A stretch of 64,000 bases of DNA from an uncultured Eubacterium sp. (GTDB lineage: Bacteria; Bacillota; Clostridia; Lachnospirales; Lachnospiraceae): contig CAJUTM010000001.1 in NCBI GenBank assembly GCA_910589595.1, forward strand, positions 62,001 to 126,000, given 5' to 3'. Numbering within the stretch: the first letter of the stretch is position 1; each line of letters starts with the position of its first letter. The notes below the pieces were generated by a model that saw only the letters and a program-made list of their open reading frames with translations, was not told where the DNA came from and made no database searches. Below, in pieces: positions 37,007-45,432 of the stretch. The position numbers were made by a program, and so were the translations under genes.

Positions 37007-38391
37007 AGTATCACCCCGTCTTTAAATATCGCTATCTCCCGATAGCCGTTTCTCTCATTACACGTCTCCTGTCCATTGACTACTTTCACCACATAGTCCC
37101 ACAAATCTTTTTCCAAATCCGCTCCGTCTGCCACCGGCCCCGCGTCAAAATCAATCCAGTCCGGCTTCCGCTTGGCAAGTTTGGAATTGCTGGCAATTTT
37201 AATCGTCGGCACCGGTGCACCCAGAGGGGTTCCCCGCCCTGTCGTAAACAGAATCAAATGGCACCCCGCCGCCGTCAGGTTCGTAACCGCCACCATATCA
37301 TTGCCGGGGCCATTGAGCAGATTCAGTCCGCACTTCTCTACCCGCTGCCCGTAATCAAGCACGTCCACAACAGGCGCTATTCCTCCCTTTTGCGTACAGC
37401 CGAGAGACTTGTCCTCCAACGTGGAAATTCCCCCCTCTTTATTTCCGGGGGAAGGGTTCTCATAAACCGGCTGTCCGTGGCTGATGAAATACTCTTTAAA
37501 ACTCTGAATCAGCTTCACCGTTTTATGGAAAACTTCTTCGTCTGCGCAGCGATTCATCAAAATCGTCTCCGCCCCGAACATTTCCGGCACCTCTGTCAAC
37601 ACGGCGCTGCCGCCCGCGGCGACAAGACGGTTCGTATATTTTCCCGTGAGAGAATTGGCCGTAATCCCTGAAAAGCCGTCCGAACCTCCGCATTTGAGTC
37701 CCACTTTCAGACGCGAAACGGGAACTTCGGTGCGTTGAAAACCGACGGCATAACTTTGCAACTCGCGGACTAATCTGACGCCCTCCGCGATTTCGTCTTC
37801 GCAGTCCTGCGCGACAAGAAATTTTACCCGTCTCTCATCTACGCGCCCGAGTTTCTTTTGGAAGCTGGGAATATTATTGTTCTCACACCCGAGCCCCAGC
37901 ACAAGGACGCCGCCGGCATTCGGGTGATGAACAAGCCCGCATAAAATCTTCTCCGTTATCCCGTGGTCTTCTCCCAGCTGTGAACAGCCGTACGGATGGG
38001 AAAAACAAAACGCTCCGGTGCGGCGGCTGATTTCCTGCGCCACGGAATTTACACAGCCTACCGTGTTCACTATCCACACATCATTGCGAATGCCAATCTG
38101 TCCGTCCCCGCGCTCATAGGCGAGAACCGTTCCTCCCTCCCAGCGCGGAAGAGTATATTGCTGCGGCTTATATTCATAAGAAATTTCTTCGTTCAGGTTT
38201 GTCTTAATATTGTCCACATGAACAACTTCCCCTTTTCTGATGGCGCGCGTGGCGTGCCCGATTGGAAAGCCGTATTTAATAATATTTTCGCCGGCGGCGA
38301 TATCCCGCAGCGCCACCTTGTGGCCGCTCTGATAATCGACAGCGACCGTATCCTGCGGATGAATTTGTAATAATCTCACGCCAATCCCCAT
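37003..38391 (-). CDS. UxaA-family sugar-acid dehydratase
   Basis: 462 residues with both UxaA parts in one chain: the N-terminal SAF-like domain (about 1-75, IKYGFPIGHATRAIRKGEVVHVDNI in part) and the C-terminal catalytic domain from about 80, with NTVGCVNSVAQEI, HPYGCSQLGED, GLGCENNNIP, GLKCGGSDGFSG and a late FTTGRGTPLGAPVPTIKI. Altronate and galactarate dehydratases belong here. In Campylobacter jejuni split UxaA-type genes occur in the fucose island, so a fuconate dehydratase role is a reasonable inference. Overlaps its neighbours by 16 and 4 bases. Confidence 0.82.
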   Translation of the reverse strand: MGIGVRLLQIHPQDTVAVDYQSGHKVALRDIAAGENIIKYGFPIGHATRAIRKGEVVHVDNIKTNLNEEISYEYKPQQYTLPRWEGGTVLAYERGDGQIGIRNDVWIVNTVGCVNSVAQEISRRTGAFCFSHPYGCSQLGEDHGITEKILCGLVHHPNAGGVLVLGLGCENNNIPSFQKKLGRVDERRVKFLVAQDCEDEIAEGVRLVRELQSYAVGFQRTEVPVSRLKVGLKCGGSDGFSGITANSLTGKYTNRLVAAGGSAVLTEVPEMFGAETILMNRCADEEVFHKTVKLIQSFKEYFISHGQPVYENPSPGNKEGGISTLEDKSLGCTQKGGIAPVVDVLDYGQRVEKCGLNLLNGPGNDMVAVTNLTAAGCHLILFTTGRGTPLGAPVPTIKIASNSKLAKRKPDWIDFDAGPVADGADLEKDLWDYVVKVVNGQETCNERNGYREIAIFKDGVIL

Positions 38392-39707
38392 TCCTCTCTG
38401 TAAGCGTATTCCATGCCCTCGCTTTCGATACAGGAAACCATCCTCTCCACTACCTCTTTCATAAAGGACAAATCGCTTCCCCAGTAATCTTCTCTTGCCA
38501 GTACCGCCCCGACATCCGCCGTCTTCATAAATTCCATCACCTCCGGCACATCATTCGCTTCCTCCGTATGGTAAAAGCAAATCAGCGCCGCCAGAGATAA
38601 TGTCAGACAGGCCGGCAGCTTTTTCTGTTTCTCGTAATATTCCAATATTGTCGGCAATACCCGCGTGCGGAATTTGCTTACGGAATTGAGGGCAATGCTC
38701 AACAGCCGGTGATTCACAAACGGATTGGCAAACCGCTCCCATACCGCCTTAGCAAACGCAATGTCCTCTTCCCTGCCGCCAAGTACCGGAATAATCTCCT
38801 CAAACATGGCGCGCCGCAAAAATCCGCCGGCTAATTCATCCCCAACGCATTCCCTCACCGTATCCAAACCATATAACCGCGCCCCCAATACCATAGCCGT
38901 ATGGGCGCCATTGAGAATGCGCACTTTCCTCTTCTTATAGGGAGCCACATCGTCTGTCCAGATAACATTTACGCCCGCCCTCTGAAGTGGAAACTCTTTT
39001 TCAAAATCGCCCTCAATCACCCATAAGTGAAAGATTTCCGCCGTATTCATCAGCAAATCCACACAGCCGAGACGCTCCGTCAGCGCTTCCTTTTCATCGG
39101 CCGGATAGCCGGTACAAATACGGTCTACCAGTGTATTACAGAAATGATTTTCTTCTTCGAGCCAACGCAGAAATTCCGGCGGCAGTTCCCACAATTTGGC
39201 ATACTGCACGACATATTGCTTTAACAAATCCGCATTGGAATCAATCAGTTCACACGCCAGAATGATAAATCCCGACAGCCCCGCTTCAAATCGCCGGTAC
39301 AACAGCGCCGTGAGCTTGGCAGGAAACGATTTTGGCGGCCTGTCGTGTAAACTCTCCGTTCCCAGATACTCAATACCTGCTTCCGTCGTATTGGATATAA
39401 TAATGCGCATATCGGGATTGTCTGCCAGAAGCAGATATTCCTCATATTCCGTATAGGGATTGACGCCGCGGGAAATAGATGTCACTCTCGTGCAGCTCTC
39501 CACTACTTCTCCGTTTTCAATTCCCCGCAAAAACTGATGATATACCCCGTTCTGCTCATTCAGCACGGACACCAGTCCTTTTTCAATCGGCTGGACAACT
39601 ACCACGCTTCCGTCATACAGTCCCTGTTCTCTCATCTGATGGACAAACATATCCGCAAAACTGCGCAAAAATCCGCCCTCTCCAAACTGAATAATCGTCT
39701 CTCTCAC
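38376..39707 (-). CDS. Mannitol dehydrogenase/tagaturonate reductase family oxidoreductase (UxaB-like)
   Basis: 443 residues, long-chain polyol dehydrogenase family, NAD-dependent. N-terminal FGEGGFLRSFADMFVHQM is the UxaB-type nucleotide-binding start; VRILNGAHTAMVLGARLYG is the second-domain motif with the conserved Lys/Asn/His region just before it (PYKKRKV). Next to a UxaA homologue this pair would normally read as tagaturonate-to-altronate-to-KDG. With FucU and a fucosidase beside it, an oxidation step on a deoxy-sugar acid is an alternative. The true substrate is not readable. Confidence 0.8.
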   Translation of the reverse strand: MRETIIQFGEGGFLRSFADMFVHQMREQGLYDGSVVVVQPIEKGLVSVLNEQNGVYHQFLRGIENGEVVESCTRVTSISRGVNPYTEYEEYLLLADNPDMRIIISNTTEAGIEYLGTESLHDRPPKSFPAKLTALLYRRFEAGLSGFIILACELIDSNADLLKQYVVQYAKLWELPPEFLRWLEEENHFCNTLVDRICTGYPADEKEALTERLGCVDLLMNTAEIFHLWVIEGDFEKEFPLQRAGVNVIWTDDVAPYKKRKVRILNGAHTAMVLGARLYGLDTVRECVGDELAGGFLRRAMFEEIIPVLGGREEDIAFAKAVWERFANPFVNHRLLSIALNSVSKFRTRVLPTILEYYEKQKKLPACLTLSLAALICFYHTEEANDVPEVMEFMKTADVGAVLAREDYWGSDLSFMKEVVERMVSCIESEGMEYAYREEWGLA

Positions 39708-39720
39708 GCCTGTCTCCTCC

Positions 39721-40734
39721 TTACATCTTCACTAACACCTTTGCCAAATCGCCCTTGTTTTCCGCCAATGCGCGGAACGCCTCGTCCGCCCGCTCCATCG
39801 GATAGACGGCGCTGACAAGTTTCATCACATCGGCTTTTCCCTCCGCAATCCAGTCAATGACCTGAGCAAAGTCGTCGGAACGCGCGTTGCGGCTGCCAAA
39901 TACATTCAACTCTTTCTTGAGCAGAACGGAATGCAAAAAGGAAGTCTCCCTCTTGCCGTTGCCAATCAAAATAATCTTGCCGGCAAAGGCCGCGCAGTCG
40001 ATACAGGAGAGAAACGTAGCCGGCAGGCCGCAGGCCTCGATACAGACATCAAACCCGTGCTTATCCGTAATGCGCTCTGTCTCCTCGCGCAAATTGTTTT
40101 TATCGCAATTAATAATATTATCCGCCCCTAATTCTTTTGCCAACTGAAGACGGCCATCAAGAATATCTGCCACACAGACTTTAGCCCCTTTTGCTTTCGC
40201 CGTCATCAGCGCAAACAGGCCAATCGGCCCCGCTCCTATAATGAGAATCGTATCATTCCTGTCTATCTCCGTGCGGTGCAGCGCATGATAACTGATACTA
40301 AACGGCTCCACAAGCGCCAGCTCTTCTGCCGACAGGCCCCGCCCGCCTATAATGCGTTCGATTGGCATGGCGACGTATTCACAAAAACTGCCGTCCCTCT
40401 GTACTCCCATCGTCTGATTGTCTTCACAGCAATTGACGAACCCCCGCTGGCACGAATAGCATGTGCCGCAGTTGAAATACGGATTGGCCGTTACGATGTC
40501 GCCGGCTTTCAATCCTCTTTCATTCTCCCCGATTTCTACGATTTGCGCACTAAATTCATGCCCCGGAATCCTCGGATATGTAGTAAACGGCTGATTGCCG
40601 GTATAACTGGCGACATCTGCGCCGCAGATTCCGCAATAGAGAATGCGCAGCAAAGCTTCGCCCTCCCGAATATCCGGTTTCTTCACTTCCGTCACCTGAA
40701 TGTTACAAGGTTCCTGAATCCAGACTGCTTTCAT
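39721..40734 (-). CDS. Zinc-dependent alcohol/sugar dehydrogenase
   Basis: 337 residues from ATG 40734, which overlaps the preceding stop (TGATG); a GTG one codon earlier is possible. MDR family: catalytic zinc C37 (GICGAD) and H59-E60 (GHE), structural zinc cysteines 89, 92, 95 and 103, and Rossmann motif IIGAGPIGLFAL near 167. Sorbitol/threonine dehydrogenase type. In this operon it may oxidise L-fucose or a later hydroxy acid; inferred only from position. Confidence 0.85.
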   Translation of the reverse strand: MKAVWIQEPCNIQVTEVKKPDIREGEALLRILYCGICGADVASYTGNQPFTTYPRIPGHEFSAQIVEIGENERGLKAGDIVTANPYFNCGTCYSCQRGFVNCCEDNQTMGVQRDGSFCEYVAMPIERIIGGRGLSAEELALVEPFSISYHALHRTEIDRNDTILIIGAGPIGLFALMTAKAKGAKVCVADILDGRLQLAKELGADNIINCDKNNLREETERITDKHGFDVCIEACGLPATFLSCIDCAAFAGKIILIGNGKRETSFLHSVLLKKELNVFGSRNARSDDFAQVIDWIAEGKADVMKLVSAVYPMERADEAFRALAENKGDLAKVLVKM

Positions 40735-41948
40735 CACTCTTTATCCTCCCCGTCTCTGATATAGTCGCCATTCCATATTACCGCGGTCTTCATCGGCGCC
40801 TGTTTTCCATATATTCTGTTCCGGTATGTCTCGACCGGCGCTTTTATAAATTCTTCCTTGTCAATCAACTCCACAATTTCGTCATAGCGGCTGTCGGCCA
40901 AAATGCGAATTGCCCGCTCCATATGTTCCTGTCGGAAATTGATAGAGCCAAAAATAAGATGATTTTCAAATCCAAACGGCATCGTATCAAAAGAAACTTG
41001 CGGCCCTAAAGAAAAACTGTTGTAAATGCCGTTACATCCTAACACGCCGTGCTCAAAGGCAATCCTGTGCTCTGTCTGCGTGCCGCTGACGCCAATAAAC
41101 ATTGTCGCCCTTCCTCCTAATTTTTCCTTGATGGCTGCGGCCAGCTCCTCTTCCGAATCATAATTATTCTGCAAATACGCCGCCCCCGTCTGCTCTATCG
41201 CATAGCGGACTTTCGGGGCGTCCTCCCCGCTCCTTGCCACAAATAAAACAGAGGCACCGCGGTGATTGGCGGCAATCAAATCCCCCATAAACATTCCCGT
41301 CGTTCCCAGTCCGAAAATCACCGTTCTCTCAAAAATCTCTTCTTTTGCGAGTTCGCGCGCCCTCTGCTCTCCACACTTCTCTCTCGCCATGACAACGCGG
41401 AAATTGTGGGCACTCCCCAAATCTTCCATTCTCTCCAACTGAAAAATCATGCACGCATAGGGGTCTGGAAACACCATCCTCTTGGCAAACGCCAAATCCA
41501 GTTTGCCATCTTTCACGTAGCCGTCGGGAATCGGCAGCAGCATATCCGGATGAAAATACTGCCGGTCACAAAATAATCCGTCCGCCCCGTCGCACCCGTA
41601 TTCAAAATAGCTTTCCTCTTCCGTAAAGCGCGTCGGGTCATAGCTGTTTCCCCCGCGTATGAGCACAATGGCAAAACGCTGCTGTGATGGCACCCACACA
41701 ATTCCCTCATGGCCATTTATCAGCCGCTTTTCGCCTGCGGGAAATTTCGCCCCCAGCAGCCCTTTCTGCCCCATTTTCATCAATTCATAATCTGTTCCGC
41801 AAAAGCCGACGATAACCGGCTCGCATAATACCGGTTCTTTCTCATCTTCCCCCCGTAGTCTCCGCCTCTTCACCGCATGAATTTCCACGTCGCCATATAC
41901 GAGCGGATTCTCGCTGTCGTTTTGAAAATAAGTTCCCTTTACCTGCAT
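40734..41948 (-). CDS. Glucose-dehydrogenase-like zinc oxidoreductase without the structural zinc lobe
   Basis: 404 residues from ATG 41948. The upstream extension to 42026 lies in a repeat element and is an artefact. MDR fold: catalytic C50 in GFCGTDYE and H80-E81 in NGHEG, with the Rossmann motif VIFGLGTTGMFMGDLI near 220. The four-cysteine structural zinc lobe expected after GHE is missing; that place holds an Arg/Asp/Tyr-rich segment instead. GFCGTDYE and the C-terminal GSINFRQEHMERAI recall glucose 1-dehydrogenases. Likely an aldose dehydrogenase, perhaps giving the lactone for the amidohydrolase. First gene of the operon. Confidence 0.72.
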   Translation of the reverse strand: MQVKGTYFQNDSENPLVYGDVEIHAVKRRRLRGEDEKEPVLCEPVIVGFCGTDYELMKMGQKGLLGAKFPAGEKRLINGHEGIVWVPSQQRFAIVLIRGGNSYDPTRFTEEESYFEYGCDGADGLFCDRQYFHPDMLLPIPDGYVKDGKLDLAFAKRMVFPDPYACMIFQLERMEDLGSAHNFRVVMAREKCGEQRARELAKEEIFERTVIFGLGTTGMFMGDLIAANHRGASVLFVARSGEDAPKVRYAIEQTGAAYLQNNYDSEEELAAAIKEKLGGRATMFIGVSGTQTEHRIAFEHGVLGCNGIYNSFSLGPQVSFDTMPFGFENHLIFGSINFRQEHMERAIRILADSRYDEIVELIDKEEFIKAPVETYRNRIYGKQAPMKTAVIWNGDYIRDGEDKE

Positions 41949-41952
41949 ACCA

Positions 41953-42108
41953 TATCCTCCATTCCGAAGCGCAGCGGAGGAAGTACGAGCAAAAAGCAGC
42001 GGAGCTGTTTTTGCTCTGTACATCAATACTATTTGTGGTGCTTCGGCACAAATAGTGGGTTGAAAAATAAGCTATCGAGCTTATTTTTCAACCTATACCC
42101 TCCGTTCC
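41953..42108 (-). repeat. Hairpin-array repeat element, copy C
   Basis: Same order of stems as copy A. Proximal repeat TATCCTCCATTCC at 41953-41965, distal degenerate repeat TACCCTCCGTTCC at 42096-42108, 143 bases apart. Stems: AAAAATAAGCT/AGCTTATTTTT, ACTATTTGTG/CACAAATAGT, GCAAAAACAGC/GC(A)GCTTTTTGC. It supplies the Shine-Dalgarno of the glucose-dehydrogenase-like gene, four bases from its ATG. A second TCCTCCATTCC follows at about 42107. Confidence 0.85.
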
Positions 42109-42205
42109 TCCATTCCTCAATAACATCATTATATCTTTTTGCAAAAATTTTTTTATATAAAAATACGACAATCTGCCCCTCTGTGGTGACATATTGCCGC
42201 ATTTG

Positions 42206-43057
42206 TCATTTCCGGAACTCTCTTGGCGACTTCCCGTAATATTGGGAAAATGCGTGGGAAAAATGCTCCACGGAAGAATATCCGAGATTGTCGCTGATAT
42301 CCGTAATCTTCATTTTTGTGTGGGAGAGCATTGTTACCGCCGCCAGCATTCTTGCCTCCCGCTTCTTTTCAGAAAACGATTTGTGATAAATTTTGCGGAT
42401 AAACCGCTGTGTCTGCCTGACGCTGAACCCGAGCCGCTCCGCCAGCCCCTCCAGACATATCTCACGGTATTCATAGAGAAACATCTCATCCATAACAAGC
42501 TGTGCGTTCTCTTCGCGAATCTCATGAGTAAAAAAAGTCTCGTCCGGCTGTGGCAGTTCATCCGGCTGCGGCAGCGACGACCCGTAGCTTCTGACGCAGT
42601 CAATGAGAAATTCCGCTAACAGAAAGGGAATCTTCTTTTTCCATCCCAAATCTTTGCGCTTATGCTCCAATATTATCTGCTGCATGAAATGGCGCAGTTC
42701 CCCTCTCCCCCTGCCAACCCATCTCACTTCCCGACAAAAAGCGGACATAATCGCTCCCTGCGGGTGCGGTGAATCGACATGCAGATATAAGCCAAACTCC
42801 GTGACCGGATTGTCTTTGTCCGGTATCTGTTCGTGAAATACATTGGGGCCGGTCACATAGAGGGTTCCCTCTTCTATCCCGTAACTCACCGTATCGAGAA
42901 TTACCGTCCCCCTGCCTCCGGCCACATAGTGGATTTCATATATATTTTCACCGTGGCAATGCATCGGCAATACCTGTCTGAATTTGCGGTAACTTACCAT
43001 CGTCACCCGTATTTTCACATCCTCAATCTCAAAGGAATAATTGCTATAATATTCCAT
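42206..43057 (-). CDS. AraC-family transcriptional regulator
   Basis: 283 residues from ATG 43057 (AAAGGGGAAGAGT before it). N-terminal cupin-like sensor domain (MHCHGENIYEIHYVAGGRG near 29-47) and C-terminal double helix-turn-helix (about 185-283): CLEGLAERLGFSVRQTQRFI then TDISDNLGYSSVEHFSHAF and SPREFRK. Divergent from the fucosidase gene and upstream of the sugar-acid operon in the same direction, so it is the likely activator of both; sugar-binding through the cupin is inferred. Confidence 0.88.
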   Translation of the reverse strand: MEYYSNYSFEIEDVKIRVTMVSYRKFRQVLPMHCHGENIYEIHYVAGGRGTVILDTVSYGIEEGTLYVTGPNVFHEQIPDKDNPVTEFGLYLHVDSPHPQGAIMSAFCREVRWVGRGRGELRHFMQQIILEHKRKDLGWKKKIPFLLAEFLIDCVRSYGSSLPQPDELPQPDETFFTHEIREENAQLVMDEMFLYEYREICLEGLAERLGFSVRQTQRFIRKIYHKSFSEKKREARMLAAVTMLSHTKMKITDISDNLGYSSVEHFSHAFSQYYGKSPREFRK

Positions 43058-43188
43058 ACTCTTCCCCTTTGTTGCGTTTATGTACACGTGCCCTTCTGAT
43101 TTATGTCACATTATACTATAGAAAAAATGAAGTTTCAAATATATAATAATGTCAAGGTAATAGAGATTGAACACAGGGGGTTACGACA

Positions 43189-45417
43189 ATGAGTCAGTTA
43201 TTTTATACAAAACCGTCCCATTGGGACTGGAACCGCGCTCTCCCTGTCGGCAACGGCAGACTGGGCGCAATGATTTACGGTGAGGGCAGCCACGAACACT
43301 TTCAGCTCAATGAAGATTCGGTCTGGTTCGGGAAAAAACGCGAGCGCAATAATCCCGACGCACTCGCCAATCTGGACAAAATCCGCAAGCTCATCTTAGC
43401 GGGCAATATTCCACAAGCCGAAGAACTTTGCAAATATGCCCTTGCCGGTACGCCGCAGAGCCAGCACTCCTATCAGACACTGGGAGACGTATATTTTGAT
43501 TATTGCGGGGCGCTTAAAGAAAGCAGACACTTCCGGCGCACTCTTGACCTCGCAACCGCAATCCATACGAGCACGATAACCGACGTATCTACTAGTGTAG
43601 AATACAAGGTGGAGACTTTTGTAAGCCGGCATTATAACTGTATTGTCGCTCGCTTCTCCGCCTCGGAGAAAGGAAAACTTGACCTCGCCGCTTCCCTGCA
43701 GCGCGACTGCTTTTATGAGAAGACGGAGCACACCGAAGACAGCCTCTATATCTCCGGAAATCTCGGGGGCGGCGGTATGGACTTCTGCTGCGGTATGCGC
43801 TTTCTTTCCGACAGCGGCGATTTACAGGGAATCGGAGAACATATCGTGACAAAGGGCGCCACGAACGTTACCGTGCTCCTCACGGCTTTCACGGAGTACC
43901 GCACCGACAATCCCCGCAGGGAAACGGAGCGTATTCTTTCTTTGGCTTCCGCCGTGGATTACGGGCAGCTAAAGGCAGAACATATCAAAGAATACCAATC
44001 CTACTTCTGTCGTATGAGTCTTTCTCTCGACTATGACAGGGAACTCGACAAACTTCCCACGGACGAACGCTTAGCCCGTATCGACGAAGAGCACCCCGAC
44101 AACGGCCTGATTAATACTTATATGGATTTCGGCCGTTATCTGCTTATCTGCTCCAGCCGCGGCGACTGCCTGCCCGCCAACTTACAGGGTATCTGGAATC
44201 GCGACTACAATGCGCCGTGGCAGAGTAAGTTCACGATTAATATCAATACGGAAATGAACTACTGGCCGGCGGGAATCTGCCATCTGTCGGACTGCGAGCT
44301 TCCTTTCTTTGAACATCTGCTGCGCATGCTGCCAAACGGCAGGGAAACCGCAAAAAAAATGTACGGCTGCCGCGGCTTTGTCGCTCACCATAACACCGAT
44401 TTATGGGGTGATACCGCTCCGCAGGATATATGTATCTCGGCTACCTTTTGGGTTATGGGCGCCGCATGGATGTGTACTCATATATGGAATCACTACCTCT
44501 ACACGCAGGATAGGGAATTTTTACAAAAACTGTATCCGGCGCTTCGGGAAGCAGTACTGTTTTTTCTCGATTTTCTCATTGAAGTGGACGGTTATTACGT
44601 CACCTGCCCGTCGCTCTCGCCGGAAAATACTTACATTATGGAAGACGGTACGAGCGGCTGCCTCACTTATGGCTGCACGATGGACAATGAGATTTTGCAC
44701 GAGCTGTTCTCGCATTTTCTTAAAGCCGCGTCACTCGTGAGGGAAAAAGACAGCGCTCTCATACAAAAAGTAGAAAATTATGATAAAAAAATTGCCCCTC
44801 TGCAAATCGGCCGCCACGGCCAGATTATGGAATGGCAGAAGGACTATGAAGAAGCCGAAGCCGGACACCGCCACATCTCACATCTGTGGGCGCTCCATCC
44901 GGCCCATCAGATTACAAAAGACGGTACGCCGGAACTCTGTCAGGCGGCAGAAATCACTTTACAGCGCAGGCTTGCCGCCGGCGGCGGCCATACCGGCTGG
45001 AGCCGCGCGTGGATTATGAATCTGTATGCGCGCCTGTGGCAGGGGGAACAGGTTTACACAAATCTGCTGTTGCTGTTCCGTCAATCGACTTTACCGAATC
45101 TTCTTGATAACCACCCGCCATTTCAGATTGACGGCAACTTCGGCGCCATTGCCGCCATTGCCGAAGCGCTGCTGCAATCCGACGAAGAGCGGACAATTCT
45201 GCTCCCCGCGCTTCCCCATGCGTGGAAAGACGGAGAAGTAAAAGGCCTCTGCGGGGTAGGCGGTGTCATCTATGATTTGAGCTGGAAAAATCATTCACTC
45301 ACGAAAGCCGTTTTGCACGCCGCACATCAGACCGACATTACTTTGCGCTATCAGAATTCGGAAGAACGGCTTTCTATGATGGCAGGGCAGACCATCACGC
45401 TGGATTTTTCCGCGTGA
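43189..45417 (+). CDS. Glycoside hydrolase family 95 alpha-L-fucosidase
   Basis: 742 residues. The opening WNRALPVGNGRLGAMIYG, ALAGTPQSQHSYQTLGD, INTEMNYWPAGICHLSDCEL and the late DNHPPFQIDGNFGAIAAIAE are hallmark GH95 segments: N-terminal beta domain, (alpha/alpha)6 barrel with catalytic Glu/Asn/Asp residues, C-terminal beta domain. GH95 enzymes release terminal alpha-1,2-linked L-fucose (some act on L-galactose). No signal peptide, so it works on imported oligosaccharides. SD AGGGGG precedes ATG. It is divergent from AraC and defines the locus as fucose-related. Confidence 0.9.
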   Translation: MSQLFYTKPSHWDWNRALPVGNGRLGAMIYGEGSHEHFQLNEDSVWFGKKRERNNPDALANLDKIRKLILAGNIPQAEELCKYALAGTPQSQHSYQTLGDVYFDYCGALKESRHFRRTLDLATAIHTSTITDVSTSVEYKVETFVSRHYNCIVARFSASEKGKLDLAASLQRDCFYEKTEHTEDSLYISGNLGGGGMDFCCGMRFLSDSGDLQGIGEHIVTKGATNVTVLLTAFTEYRTDNPRRETERILSLASAVDYGQLKAEHIKEYQSYFCRMSLSLDYDRELDKLPTDERLARIDEEHPDNGLINTYMDFGRYLLICSSRGDCLPANLQGIWNRDYNAPWQSKFTININTEMNYWPAGICHLSDCELPFFEHLLRMLPNGRETAKKMYGCRGFVAHHNTDLWGDTAPQDICISATFWVMGAAWMCTHIWNHYLYTQDREFLQKLYPALREAVLFFLDFLIEVDGYYVTCPSLSPENTYIMEDGTSGCLTYGCTMDNEILHELFSHFLKAASLVREKDSALIQKVENYDKKIAPLQIGRHGQIMEWQKDYEEAEAGHRHISHLWALHPAHQITKDGTPELCQAAEITLQRRLAAGGGHTGWSRAWIMNLYARLWQGEQVYTNLLLLFRQSTLPNLLDNHPPFQIDGNFGAIAAIAEALLQSDEERTILLPALPHAWKDGEVKGLCGVGGVIYDLSWKNHSLTKAVLHAAHQTDITLRYQNSEERLSMMAGQTITLDFSA

Positions 45418-45432
45418 TGGGGCCTTACCGCC

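Noticed and set aside
37003..39707. Plain galacturonate (tagaturonate/altronate) operon
   Set aside because: UxaA and UxaB homologues alone would suggest it, but no uronate isomerase or KDG kinase is present, while FucU, a lactonase-like gene and a fucosidase are. It is kept as an alternative rather than the main reading.
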